Below, in pieces: positions 22,741 to 33,746 of a stretch of 64,000 bases of DNA. Source of the stretch: Margaritispora aquatica (Eukaryota; Ascomycota; Leotiomycetes; Helotiales; Discinellaceae); contig VJWN01000007.1 in the NCBI GenBank assembly GCA_007644065.1, positions 1,674,001 to 1,738,000 on the forward strand, read 5' to 3'. Within the stretch, counting starts at the first letter, position 1, and each line of letters opens with the position of its first letter. The notes beneath the pieces are model-generated. The model had not been told where the DNA came from, searched no databases, and saw nothing but the letters and a program-made list of their open reading frames with translations. Both the position numbers and the translations under genes were made by a program.

Positions 22741-23770
22741 GGGTGTTGTTTGTACCATAGAAATGCGATACATTATCATGACGCACCTTATCTTCGAGTT
22801 AGGATATCTCTAGATAAATTGATCGCCATGGGTGAGAATTGTGTGCAGTTAGGTTAACAAGAAGATATTCACAATTTGAGCCAAATCTCATATAAGTCGT
22901 GCCCTGATCGTGGAGTTCACTTGTAGCATAATTCCCGAACGCGCAATACTACCTATCTACCTACCCACCTTACCTACCACTTAGAACCTTCCAGCTCCCC
23001 AGCTCTCCACGCACCGTCAAGAGTCACCCACTTACTCAAAGTACTCAGCCGTCACACCAGTGATCACCTCGGTCAGAATCTATCCATACCTAGAGTCAAG
23101 AGGCTGGAATCTGATCTTCAGCACGAACGCTGCAACCTAGGCAAAAAGCAGAGTTGTCGAGTCCAGTCGAGTTGAGTCTTGATTCCCACTTATGGATCAC
23201 TTTCTACGATTAAGCTGCAGGTAGGCTTGGATGGTTTATCTACAATCGCACAATATGGGGTGATTAAATGGGATTGATGTCCTTAGAAGAGAGTGCCACG
23301 TCCGTTAATCGAGTTGCTACAAACTACTGACTATCACTATCTAACAATACACTGTGCTGTATACCATAGACCTAAGGTTCTGTTTTTTCTTTTCTTATAC
23401 ACATTTCGCCTTTGCGAAGAGACGAAGGAGATCTAAACATAGAAAACTAACTAAAACAGAAAACACAAAACAAGAAAGTCTAAGGACAAAGTACCGCCAA
23501 TAACAAAAGCAGCGAGAGGAGAAGATAAGACCACCTGGAGTACAAGGAAGCAAAAAGCACGCAAAACCCAAACCCAAACCAAATCCAGTCGCAAATGCAA
23601 ACCCCGATCCTCCAATCCATCTCAAGTCCAGCCCATAAGCAGTAAACACGCTAACCCAAGTCCAAGCAAATCCCAAAAGCCAAATCCAAAATAGCCTCCT
23701 TATCCTGTGAGCCAACCAAGCAATATCATACCCACAGCATCCACTCATACATAATCATAGCCCCTGATAC
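22741..23770. other. intergenic region
   Basis: About 1 kb between the DHODH stop and the 3' end of the Cys/His-array gene. 23395-23748 is open on the minus strand but its product (Trp/Phe/Cys-rich) looks like untranslated DNA read by chance; it is probably 3' UTR. Confidence 0.55.
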
Positions 23771-25971
23771 CTAATCGTCCCAGATGTTCGTCTTCTTGCT
23801 CCTCTCATACCCCGAGCCTCCTCCACCGCCTCCTCCTCCTCTTCTCTCATCGTCCACATACCCACGCCCACTCGAACCCTCTCCCCCACTCCCGTTGCCA
23901 AACCTAGGATGCCCACTCCCACTCCCGCTTCCCTCAGCAGCGACATACCTTCCCATGTCAGCACTCACGCTTGGACTATGGGTATAGCCTCTCTTTTGCC
24001 CTCTCGGACTTCCACTCGGGCCAGGACTTGCGCTCGCGTAGCCATCGTCGTATTCTCCCCCTCTACCCCCACCAGGATATCCGCCCTCTCGCCTCGGTCT
24101 GGAATCAACACGAAGTCCCACTCCTTCAAATATACCGGAACCTCTCCTCTCACCAAAGACCTGCGCCACGGCCTCAGGCCTCAGACGGACATCGTTCGTA
24201 CCACTCCCACTCCCACCAGCACCCCTCTCCTTCTCATTCCTATGCCTAGCATCCTGCTCTCTCTTGCCCCGTTCCAATCTCTCCCTCCTCCTTTTTTCCT
24301 CTTCCACCCTAACGGCCCTTGCTTCCTCCGCATCCCTATCGGCTTTAGCCCTTGCTTGGGCAGCTGCCTGAGCAGTTTCGCGATCTCGTCTCTGCTTGTT
24401 AAGCTCCAACTCAATGCCTTCGCGCACAATACGGTCCAGGTCCGCCTGTTCGCGTTGCAATCGGCGTTGTTCCTGCTCATACGCTTCCTCGTCCCTGTCT
24501 CGCTTGAGCCGACTCTCGCGCAATGCATCACGTTCAGCCTTAACACGGGCGGATTCCTCTTCTTTCCTTTGGTGTTCTCTAGCACTCTCTCTCAGCGCCT
24601 TCTGCATCTCTTCGTCTTCTTCCTGACGCAATCTCCTGTCGCGATCAATGTCATCCTGCTCTTTTCGCCGAGCAGCTTTCTCTCGCTCCTCTCTGGCAGT
24701 GCGAGCTTGCAATTCTGCCTGCCTCTCTGCTTGGCGCTGGGCTTCCATCTCGGCATGGCGACGGTTGGAGGCTGCTTCTTGGGATTCGCGCAGCGTTTGG
24801 GCGCGCCTCTCGGCTGATAGTTGAGCTTGAATTTCGTCTCGAGTTTGGGTGCGAGTCTCTTCGCGGATGGATTCGCTATAGTGTTGAAGGCAGTAGGTTC
24901 CTGGGAGATCCCCTTGGCGGAAACCAACGCAGTTCTGCTTCGTGCAGCAGTCTACTATGTTGGTAGGTATACTGTGAAGGGAGTGGTTGAATTACTTACG
25001 TTTGCTGCAATGCTCTTTGCCAATGGACTTCTTGCTGCGGCATTTTTCCGTTCGGCATTCATCTTTGAGTTGTTAGTGGTGAACGGAAATCGATAGGTGT
25101 GACGTACGACTGGAGCAATAGGGTGCTGTATGTAATACACCTTGCCACTCAATATGTTTCTTGACTAATTGGCAATTATCCTCTGTACATTTGTCTTTAT
25201 AGAGGTCAGCTTATGTCCCTGCTTACTGACAGCAGGCTGGTAACTCACGATCTTGACAAAAGTCCATGCCTTGTCCGGGTCGAGCATCTTTCTGACATCC
25301 ACGATAGAGACAGGCATCTATGGAATTTAGCTCAAGTCCCATGCTTATGTATCAGCGACCACTTACCAAGATGGCAGAATGGAGAGAGGTGTGCACAACA
25401 CTCTCTACAGCCGCTTTTTGTACAGGTATCTAATGATGTCAGGCTAATCAAATATGGGATAAAGATGGATCAATACGAGTTGAACAATAGCGAGACCTAT
25501 CCTGGCGTTCGAGCTCACATCCTGACTTCTGGCAAGAGTCTACTTGGTCAGCATAATCAACAGCGGCAGTAAACGGCATATCTTACGAGTACGGCAGAAA
25601 TATGTATCGTCACTGCAAACAGCATCGCAGTCTTCTTTACTGCATTGAGGTTCGATATCTGCGAATGTTATTATGCTTCCACTTTACAGCAACAAGTTCG
25701 CTCACGTTCAGAACATTGCCTAGCATCCTTCGATTTCCGAGTATGACACTTGACTCCAGAAACCCTCTCGAATGGGCACTGATCTTGTTGATTGTCAGTC
25801 AAGTATTCTCACAGATACATGTTAACCCGACGTACGCTTTTGACAATATTTGACCTGGCTTGGATCGAAGCGAAGGCCATTATCCTCTCTTCTCTTCTTC
25901 ATGCGTATACAATCATCACAGGGCTTTGACTGCACGCTTGATGCGTTGGTCGAATCTCGCCTGTTGCCCAT
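23771..25971 (-). CDS. Cys/His-unit array protein with charged coiled coil and Gly-rich tail
   Basis: Unrecognised protein, 603 aa. Exons complement(25836..25971, 25706..25783, 25587..25658, 25477..25539, 25367..25429, 25249..25317, 25108..25194, 25000..25062, 23771..24951). Residues 1-235 contain nine units of the pattern C-x4-C-x(10-18)-C-x2-H. Unit 1 begins CDDC and unit 2 has C-x9-C. The closing tetrads are CQKH, CSEH, CRTH, CSTH, CHLD, CQDH, CSSH, CSKH and CLQH. Each unit looks like a small zinc-binding knuckle. All eight introns are phase 1 and split the last codon of units 1-8. Residues about 240-440 are a long Arg/Glu/Gln coiled coil. The tail is Gly/Ser/Arg-rich and ends SKKTNIWDD. 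Start ATG 25971 (MGNRRDSTNASS). Zinc binding is inferred; the function is unknown (nucleic-acid or protein binding is possible). Confidence 0.82.
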
Positions 25972-27876
25972 TGTAAGGATACTCCCGCAGAGCTAGCGAG
26001 TGAAGGACTATGGTTTGCAGTGCTATTGGATGTTTCGTATACAGAGAAAATAACGACTCAGCGAAGGAGAATGAAGTGAGGCTGGAGGAGTATGCACAAA
26101 AACACCAGGCTATAAGACGTGCCCTTTGTTGGTTTGAAAACAAAAGGTGTCAATGGGTGAAGAAGTTGATAAGCGATCCGAGACGTAATGTTAAGGAGCA
26201 GGTGAGAGTGGCGGTAATCAGCTAGCACACAGAAAGCCCGATGTGAGAAACGGGTGTCACTGGGGCTTTGTGTGTAGCCTAAGATGTCGGTGAAGGTAGA
26301 AGGTAATGGAAATGCTCACTAGGCGGGCGTGGGAGGGTTGCCCGTTTTGTCCCATGAAGCACTAACTCTCTAGACAAGGCAACCAGATAGCTAGTAGTGA
26401 CAGTTGCCTAATAAGGATCGTAACATAAGGTAGCAAATGCTCTCTGCCAAGTGAAATCACAAGCAAATCTAAGCCAAAGCAAGATATTGGGACAAGAAAT
26501 GAGTCTAGTTGTGAAAAATACATTATAAAAATGACGAGTAACCAAACATGCAAAGACCTACATAGACAAAGCCCATCATAAGAGCCTCACCGAAACTAAG
26601 ACGGGTTCCTGAGACGCTGAATGAAACGATTCGGTTTCCGCGTTGGGGTAGTTGGAGGCCTCGTGAGCTAAGAGAGGGGTGGTGTGAACATGATAAATAT
26701 CGAGGCCTCCCATCGAGATTTCAACAACATTCCAAGTTTTGATTTGAAAGAAAATCCGGTCGGGAAAAAAAGAAAGTCCAATCAGGCTATGTGAGAAAAA
26801 GCTTATTACAACATTTGAATTGACGAGGCCGATTCGTTGTCGTGATGAAGGAGGCCCCAGGTGAAGGTGAAGGTCCTGAGAGCCTTGCCAGAACCCAGGC
26901 ATGAATGACCACACCACCTTCTAGTCGACACAGCCTCAATTGTTATTCAAGCACTTTGTCAAAGTTCGCAAGGTAATCGGTGAGAAGCATGAGTTTGACG
27001 TAAGTTTAGGCATGTGGCGACCGGTGGCCTCAAGTGTGCCGATTACAGAAGAAGTCGGACCAGCGCAATGTTTGGTATTGCTGAAGAGCCCAATTGCGAA
27101 CCGTTTCAAGTGTCACGGAGGCTTGCTTCATGACCGATGAAGATCGTACCGTCGTATTTCCTGTGAAGAAAAAATGAAGTCGATCATTTCGTTGTTTGTT
27201 GGACGCCTAATTGACGGTGATAGCAAATCTCGAGCTGTAAATGCGAATGCAAATCTTGAGGTTCAGGGAATTGCCCATCTGGCTTAGGACGCGTTTGCCA
27301 AGACTATCACATGATATGTGCTAAGATTCCATTTGAATAGGGCCATTCAAAGGACAGAATTTTGAGAAAGATGCTCGATGGCTCCAGGGTAAGACCAAGA
27401 GCATCAAGAGATGCCGAAAACCCCCATCTATGAACTCGGACAATCAGTCCATCATGACGGAAAATGAGGTTCATCCGCCTGCAAGAAACCCCGTGACTTG
27501 GTGTCAAAGCACTGCTTGACCTAAAAGCGATCTAACCAATGATATGATGCTCGACCCGTTTTTCTGACTGTCAGAAACACCACATTGCTATGTTCTTGTC
27601 GTCAAGATTTGCGTTTGCATTGGCATAGTGACGGGAGGTGATGAGAAATGGAGCCGGGAATGCGGCCGTGGCTGATATTGCTTAGAAATGTGAAGAGGAG
27701 GAAAGGGGAGATGTAGAAGACACTTGGTTTGATACATGTGGTTGAGTTTGTAAATAAATAGAGGCTGTATCTGCTTTCAGAAAAGTGACATCCATAAAAT
27801 CTCGACGGTCGACTACCATTGTTTTTCAGCAACTACTCTTCTTCAAATCAAGATAGAACCGGACACTCAGCTCACC
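25972..27876. other. intergenic region between divergent genes
   Basis: About 1.9 kb. A 71-codon frame at 26010-26225 (+) (charged, with LEEYAQKHQAIRRALCWFE) could be a tiny gene but has no family match. It ends at the start of the hairpin at 26221. The rest shows nothing convincing; minus-strand frames at 26576-26917 and 27307-27507 look random. Confidence 0.5.
26221..26279. repeat. long imperfect hairpin (inverted repeat)
   Basis: Left arm GCTAGCACACAGAAAGCCC (26221-26239) pairs with GGGGCTTTGTGTGTAGCC (26262-26279), leaving a loop of about 22 nt. The stem is about 17 bp with one or two mismatches. It could be a small terminator-like structure or the core of a tiny inverted-repeat element. 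Confidence 0.45.
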
Positions 27877-28707
27877 ATGTCTAAACCTTCCATCCTCCTC
27901 ATCCCGGGTTCCTTTGGGCTCCCAGAGTTCTACGATCCGATCATGAACGCCGTCGCAGCCCAAGGCTATGAAATCAAGGGTCTGCACTACCCAAGTGCTG
28001 GCCTCAAGACCGGTCCCCGCGAAGGCCCGCTACCGACTATGTACGACGACGCAGCGTTCATTGCCAACGAAGTTGAGAAGCTCGCCGATGAGGGCAAGGA
28101 CGTCATCTTGCTTGCGCATTCGTATGGCGGTGTACCGACCATTCAGAGCACCAAGGGCTTAAGCAAGGCAGAGAGACAAGCGATGGGGAAGAAAGGTGGT
28201 GTGGTGAGGATTGCGTTTATCACGGCTATTGTACCACCAGTGGGCGCCGCCGCGGGTGGAATGATGGCCGATGTTCCAGCTGAGAATAAGCTTGATTTGA
28301 AAATTGATGTTCGTTGTCCTTAAAAACCTTTCTTGTCTCCGTCTAACGTCAAATAGGAGAAGGGATGGATGTACCATGATCCAATATCAGCATCGGCTGC
28401 TATTTGCTTCAGTGACATCTCCAAGGAGGAGGGCGAAGCTTGGATGTTGAAATTTGTGCAGCATTCTTCGCTCAGCTTTGCCGGAGAGTTGACGCATGCT
28501 GGTTACAAGGACATTCCGGTGTCGTATTTGTTCTGTGAAAACGATCTGTGTATCCCTGCTCTTGAGCAGACGAAGGGCATTGAGCTGATTGAGAAAGTGA
28601 GCGGGAAGAAGGTTGATGTGACGAGGATTGATGCTGGACATATCCCCAACATCAGCAGAGAGCAGGAGGTTATTGCTTGGGTTGTGGAAGTAGCGAAGAA
28701 AGCTTAG
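27877..28707 (+). CDS. alpha/beta-fold hydrolase (AB_hydrolase family, esterase-like)
   Basis: Exons 27877..28308 and 28357..28707 give 260 aa. Motifs: strand 1 ILLIPGSFG with an oxyanion-hole-type loop, nucleophile elbow AHSYGG (Ser about residue 89), the acid in CENDLCIP, and the catalytic His in DAGHIPN. Its compact form resembles plant salicylate/MES-type esterases and related fungal hydrolases; the substrate is unknown. The donor after ATT GAT is GTTCGT, a weak but possible splice site; the AATAG acceptor restores frame with EKGWMYHDP. No signal peptide, so cytosolic. It converges with the bZIP-like gene, 237 nt away. Confidence 0.85.
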
Positions 28708-28944
28708 AGGTACTGATCAGGCTTGTTATGAGCAGTTCTTTGGAATGAAAGCGCCAATGAGTTCGAGCTCTCTGAAGTGGTTTGGTATTATCCGTAGGCA
28801 ATCATGTCATGCAAAACCTAGCTTTGCTATTCATTTCTTCATTCCCTTTAGGGCTCTACTCAGAATTTTGGCGTTTGAGAGCTTTCATCGAGTAGATGCT
28901 ATTTTCCGTGAGTGCATATGTTAAGTCCCAACAGATGCCGTAAA

Positions 28945-29868
28945 TCAGTAGAACAAGAACCCCCACTTGTCTGCAAATGCTTTATCGATGATCCAAGACG
29001 CTGGATCCCAAGGCGCCCCACCCGGTTTGATAGAGAAAGATGGCATAGTAAATATGTCTCGGAAAAACTCGTCATCATCGATCAGTTCCTGGTGTATGAT
29101 GGCGTTGTCGCGCATTTTTGGAAATGGAAACCGATCATACCCAGTATTGTGAACAGTGAGCAATTGAGTAGGCGTAGGATGCAACGATGCAGGCACGTTC
29201 AGCGAAGCTAGTGGAGAGCAACGTGGAAGAATGCCACAAATGAGACCTAAAATCTCACCATTCATGTATAGTGCACTGAAGATGGTCTGCTGGTAAGGTA
29301 TCTCATAGCTTATTGTGAAGCTCTGTCGAGTGGATGAAGTCGTGACTGCCCGGCAATGTGTCGCTGGGATCAAGACATTCTCGGGTCTGTTGCCGACTGA
29401 GTAGAAAGAATGCAGCCAGTCAAAATCGGTAGCGGTTCCAATAAGATGGTTTTGCTGGTGAAATACATCGACCTCGGGCTCAGATGGTACCTGGTTACTG
29501 GGTCCGCTGACGGACATTCCCTCATTGCCTTGCTTGGCTTCTCGAAGGCGTCGTCCTATGTAAAGTATCCAGCTTAGTATAAGTCTCATTGGCTAGAAGA
29601 TGTCTCTTGGACAGAAAAGCACTCTCGTGCCCGAGTTTTTCGAGGTGAGAAGTCACGAGACACGAATGTCTGATCAAGCAGAGGATAGAAACACATTGAA
29701 ACTCCAGCTGGGCATAGCAAGAAAGGATGGATACATACGACGATTCCGTTGAGCCAACCGATCCTGAATCTGCTTCCTCTTCTTGGCATCAGTCACGGTG
29801 TGCCAATCATCCTCTTTCGAGGTGAGCTCAAAGGCACCCTGATCTAGCTCTTTCGCTATGTTGTCCAT
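28945..29868 (-). CDS. bZIP-like transcription factor with DUF3425
   Basis: Exons complement(29739..29868, 28945..29555) give 246 aa. Residues 20-46 are a bZIP-type basic region (DWHTVTDAKKRKQIQDRL then AQRNRRRRL), split by the intron. The C-terminal 150 residues are DUF3425-like, with a closing WDP.SW..D..FA.KWGFLF motif. Two oddities: the base-contacting Asn of the Q-N-R-L-A-Q-R signature is Asp here (codon GAT at 29761-29763), and no leucine heptads follow the basic region. DNA binding may therefore be altered. Fungal DUF3425 proteins are commonly regulators near metabolic genes; the neighbouring hydrolase is convergent, so a link is speculative. Confidence 0.85.
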
Positions 29869-31190
29869 CTATGAGAACCCAAGTCCAATCAAGCTCGTTG
29901 CAAGAAATATCCAATGCAGGCCTGGTACAGTAGAATCCAATGGATTGATGGTAATAAGGAGGCCAGCCAGCAAGTGTTGATGTCGATGTTGATATACGCT
30001 TACGGGACACCGCCTCGGCTAGCTGGCCTGATTAGAAATTGGGTGCGGACATCAGAGCCGCTAGTGTAAAGGCTAGGCTATATCTGGTGATATCTTAGTC
30101 ATCGAGATCTAATTGCTCCTTTTGTCATCTCCATCGTTCATGTCTCTTGTTTCTTGCTTGATATCTGCCTTATTCTCCCATCTCTCACGTCTCTCATATG
30201 TAACTATCAAGCCTCGAGTGAGGCTATGTCGAGTTTGCTTCGAATTATGAAATTCTCGTTTGGGATACTTATCCTTTGTTCTTGTGAATCACATGTATTC
30301 CTTTGTTTAGGTATACCCTGCACTTCTGGCTCTTGCACCGTATCGCGTGTGCTCGGATTGCCCCACTACCTTTGAGATGTAATGCAATTCTGCTTCGTTT
30401 CAAGAAGCGTTTCTAGAGTGGGGGCATAGCCACCGGAAAATTCGCTGCTTTGCGTGCTTTACTGCGCCGCAATTCTGTCCAGTCGAGCTGTTTGTTCCAA
30501 GTGAGAATGATCCGGTCTGAGCACAATTGGTCACCATCTTCTATTGTATTTGATTATCACCAGCGTGTGTCTATGATTGACATAGATATGCATGTTTACA
30601 GCAACGGCTCATGGAGAACATGGTATTGTAGCGGTATTAATTCATGTACTTGCAATGCTAGATATTTCGAAGCGGTTGCATTTGTTGGAGATAACTGCCT
30701 TCCGCTATTCGATCGGAAATCTGTTTCACAGAGCTCGTCCGATGTTTTGAGGTACAAAACAAGCTTTCTCGTTCCAGCGTCCCATCATCCAAGACGCATG
30801 TTCGTGAAGTATAATCTTCCCGGATACTTTCCGTGCCGCAAACGTTGATCAGAAGCATCGCCGAACGGCTGAGGTCTAGACGGTGGGAGCTCAACCTCAC
30901 TAAGCTATTTGATTGGTATGCTATCCGTCAGAACAGTCTCATCCGAGAAATGGACTTCAGCTCGACACAGACATTAGGAATAGGTAAGAGCTTTGACGTA
31001 GGAATCTCGGACTCCTTTCCCTAGTGAGTATGAATCAGGATAACTATCCGGGACAATCTTCATTTATATATATATATATATATATATTCCAGTCTCTTCC
31101 ATTGATATCTTGGCAATTTTCTTTGGTTAATGCACGCTTGCGGGGAAAGTGAGAAGTTAACCTGCCTAGTATCTAAATTTCTCTATCGTA
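29869..31190. other. intergenic region between divergent genes
   Basis: About 1.3 kb upstream of both the bZIP-like gene and the LtrA-like gene. A 132-codon frame at 30450-30848 (+) has no family resemblance and is not called. It contains the TA microsatellite at 31065. Confidence 0.55.
31065..31087. repeat. (TA)n microsatellite
   Basis: About 11 uninterrupted TA units, roughly 100 nt before the start codon of the LtrA-like gene. Confidence 0.95.
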
Positions 31191-33422
31191 ATGTCGCTTG
31201 CTCCAAATAATCAACCCTCTGCTAAGCAGAATGCGAGTGCCATGGATGCCAGCTCTCAGATAACGTAAGACATGTGGCAATAATAGATTGTTCTTCAAGA
31301 CTGACTATGGCAGACGCTCGACTCACTCCTCCGTCACTAGCTTTGATAATCTATTGCGATCGGAGAATCCGAAAGGCAACGGTCATCATGGATCCAAGAG
31401 TATGAGTTCATTGCCGACACTGAAGTTGTTCGAGAGTCCTCTTGCACATGACAGGAGAGCCTCCGCTGTGCCATCACCCACTGAGCCTGCACTCGTCAAT
31501 ATCTCCGGACCGACTGGACTTGCAGTACCATACTCTCAGGGATCGAGAATTTTGAATATTTATAACGAAAAGAACGTCGAAGACCGCCATAAAGACCGCT
31601 TCGATGATGAGAATCTTCGGGAAACACCAGAGTTTAAAAGATATGAAGAGGCAACAAATATCGAGCTTTTCTATGACCTATTTTTTGTGGCAAATCTCAC
31701 AACCTTCACAGATGCCCACGAAATTAACGAGGTACGGGCATTGAGAGCATATGCCGGCTTCTTCTGTATCCTCTGGTTTCTCTGGGCACAAGTCAGTCTT
31801 TTCGATGTTCGCTTTGTGCAGGACAGCATTCTCGAAAGAATAGGAAAAGCATGCCAATTTGGTGTCATGGTGGGGCTTGCCATCGTTGGCCCAGCTTTCG
31901 ATCCTTCGAGACAGGAGCAGAGCGTCTTCCGTACCTTGGCATTAATACTGATGGCCTCAAGAATAGTGCTTGGCTTTCAGTACATGGTGGTTCTGCGAGA
32001 AGTGTGGTATTACAAGAACACCAAGCTGCCATTGACTTTACTGGTTGCTGCAAACTTCTTTGCTGCATTTATATATCTAGGAACCTTCTTGTAGGTACAT
32101 AAATCTTTCTAGTCAACAAAACTAATGCAGGAGCAGTGGTTTCAAGCCGGATAACCCCAATGGCAAAGTTTACGTTGTGTGGTATGTGACAGCCATCTTG
32201 GAGACAGCTGTTAATATCGCTGTATCCTCGAAGTGGGAGGTCTTGACTTTTGCTGGTACTCACTTGATCCAAAGAATGAGTTTACTGACGCTTATTATCT
32301 GTAAGTCTTTGTCAATACTCCTACCCAGAGCAAGCCCTAAATTAATGGCAGTGGGCGAGGGGATTATCGCACTCAGCAAGAGCATCGCAACGATCACTGA
32401 ACACGAAGATTCATTGACAGGACCGCTCATCGGAACGATCGTCAGCGCAGTTGTGATCATCTATTTCATTTACATGATCTACTTTGACTGGCTTAACCGA
32501 TCTCATTTCGGCTCCTTTCAGGAAGGACTTTGGACATTTCTCCATTTCCCTTTCCACCTGGGACTCGTTTTATTGGTTGAAGGAGCAGCGCAGTTTATCG
32601 TTTGGCGCAAGATAGTGGAAGTAGTAAAGTATGTAATGCTCATCAATGATGATATCCACACTAACGAGCCCTGTAGGTCGGTGAACAAGTTGTTCCTTGT
32701 CGCCGAGGAAGGCTTCACTTCAACATCATCACTCAAACTCTCTGAGCTCTTCTCTAATGTCACTAACGAGGTCTTCATGAAGTTCAACCCTAAGTTCACA
32801 CGCACACTCACCGATAGTCAGAAGACTATCTACAGTATCGGCAACTCAACTTTCAACTCAACAGAGCAGAGCAAGGAGATAACGACTTTATTCGCTGTCA
32901 TCCAGGATTCATTATTTGAGAGTTTCGGTATTGAGGCTCCTGAGGTGAAATCAAGTGTTGGGGGCACCATCGATCCAAATGATGAATGGAGAAAGAATAT
33001 GGATGCCTTTGTGCTTATTGTACGTCTTCCACATACCTTTCTCAGTCTTCAACCGTATCAACTACTGACATCCAGTGAAGTTCGTCTACTTCTTCGTCGC
33101 AGCCGGCGTGACACTCCTCCTGATGACCGCGCTGAACTTCATCAGCCAACCTGAAAGGAGTAAAGGCGACTTGTTACGGAACGGCGTCAATACCATCATC
33201 GGTGTAGTATTGTGCGCAATTGCAAGTATTGTGAACACTCAAGATGGATTTGAGTTCGCTCAGTCTGCGTGGATACTGCCAACTGTGGCTTTGTGCTTCA
33301 TTTTTGGTAAGCTTCCAAGGACTCAAGGGTTCTTCTACTATGGGCTATCGAAGTATCTAACCAAAATTAGTCATGTCCATGGGGTACACGAAGCTGCTTG
33401 CGAAATAGCAGCTGTTGTTTAA
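31191..33422 (+). CDS. LtrA-like (low temperature requirement A) multi-pass membrane protein
   Basis: Exons 31191..31264, 31314..32090, 32131..32300, 32352..32628, 32677..33019 and 33081..33422 give 660 aa. Start ATG 31191 (MSLAPNNQPSAK); the first intron (49 nt) joins a polar N-terminus of about 140 residues to the membrane part. The family signature NIELFYDLFFVANLTTF is followed by about ten hydrophobic segments, with LTLIILGEGIIALSKSI (created by splicing at 32300/32352) as the second hallmark. LtrA proteins are membrane proteins of unknown transport role; the name comes from a Listeria cold-growth gene. The fourth intron (48 nt) is a multiple of three and free of stops, so it could be retained. 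Acceptor 33080 (GAAG) is unusual but needed for FVYFFVAAGV. Confidence 0.85.
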
Positions 33423-33746
33423 AACATAATGCGGGCAGCTGTGCTGCTTTGATGACAATCACGATCCTTCAACTATCATAGAGATAGCTTACCATAATAG
33501 ATATAGAACTTTTGACAAATGAATATTTTTCGTTGTTCGAGAGGCTATTCTATGTTCTATCACCCTGTTGAGCTGTCAAAATAAGGATTTCTGCAGAGCC
33601 TTGTAGTGAGCTAGTCTTTGGCTTACGCAACAGGTTCAAGAATATCTCATAAACTCGCTGGCAATAAACACATGTTGATTATCGTTTCAAAGACTTCTCG
33701 ATATCTCCTGCCCACACACATCCGTCAATCCTACATGCATCGAATC
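33423..33746. other. intergenic region between convergent genes
   Basis: 324 nt shared 3' region of the LtrA-like gene (+) and the acidic protein gene (-). Nothing else seen. Confidence 0.6.

Noticed and set aside
23395..23748. 117-codon minus-strand frame rich in Trp, Phe and Cys
   Set aside because: Directly downstream of the Cys/His-array gene; composition fits 3' UTR, with no family and no splice context.
23909..24817. 302-codon plus-strand frame
   Set aside because: Antisense to the charged coiled-coil exon; a typical shadow of Arg/Glu-rich coding DNA.
26010..26225. 71-codon plus-strand frame of charged composition
   Set aside because: Could be a tiny gene, but a single short frame without similarity is not enough support.
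30450..30848. 132-codon plus-strand frame
   Set aside because: No recognisable domain, no clear promoter or splice context; left uncalled.
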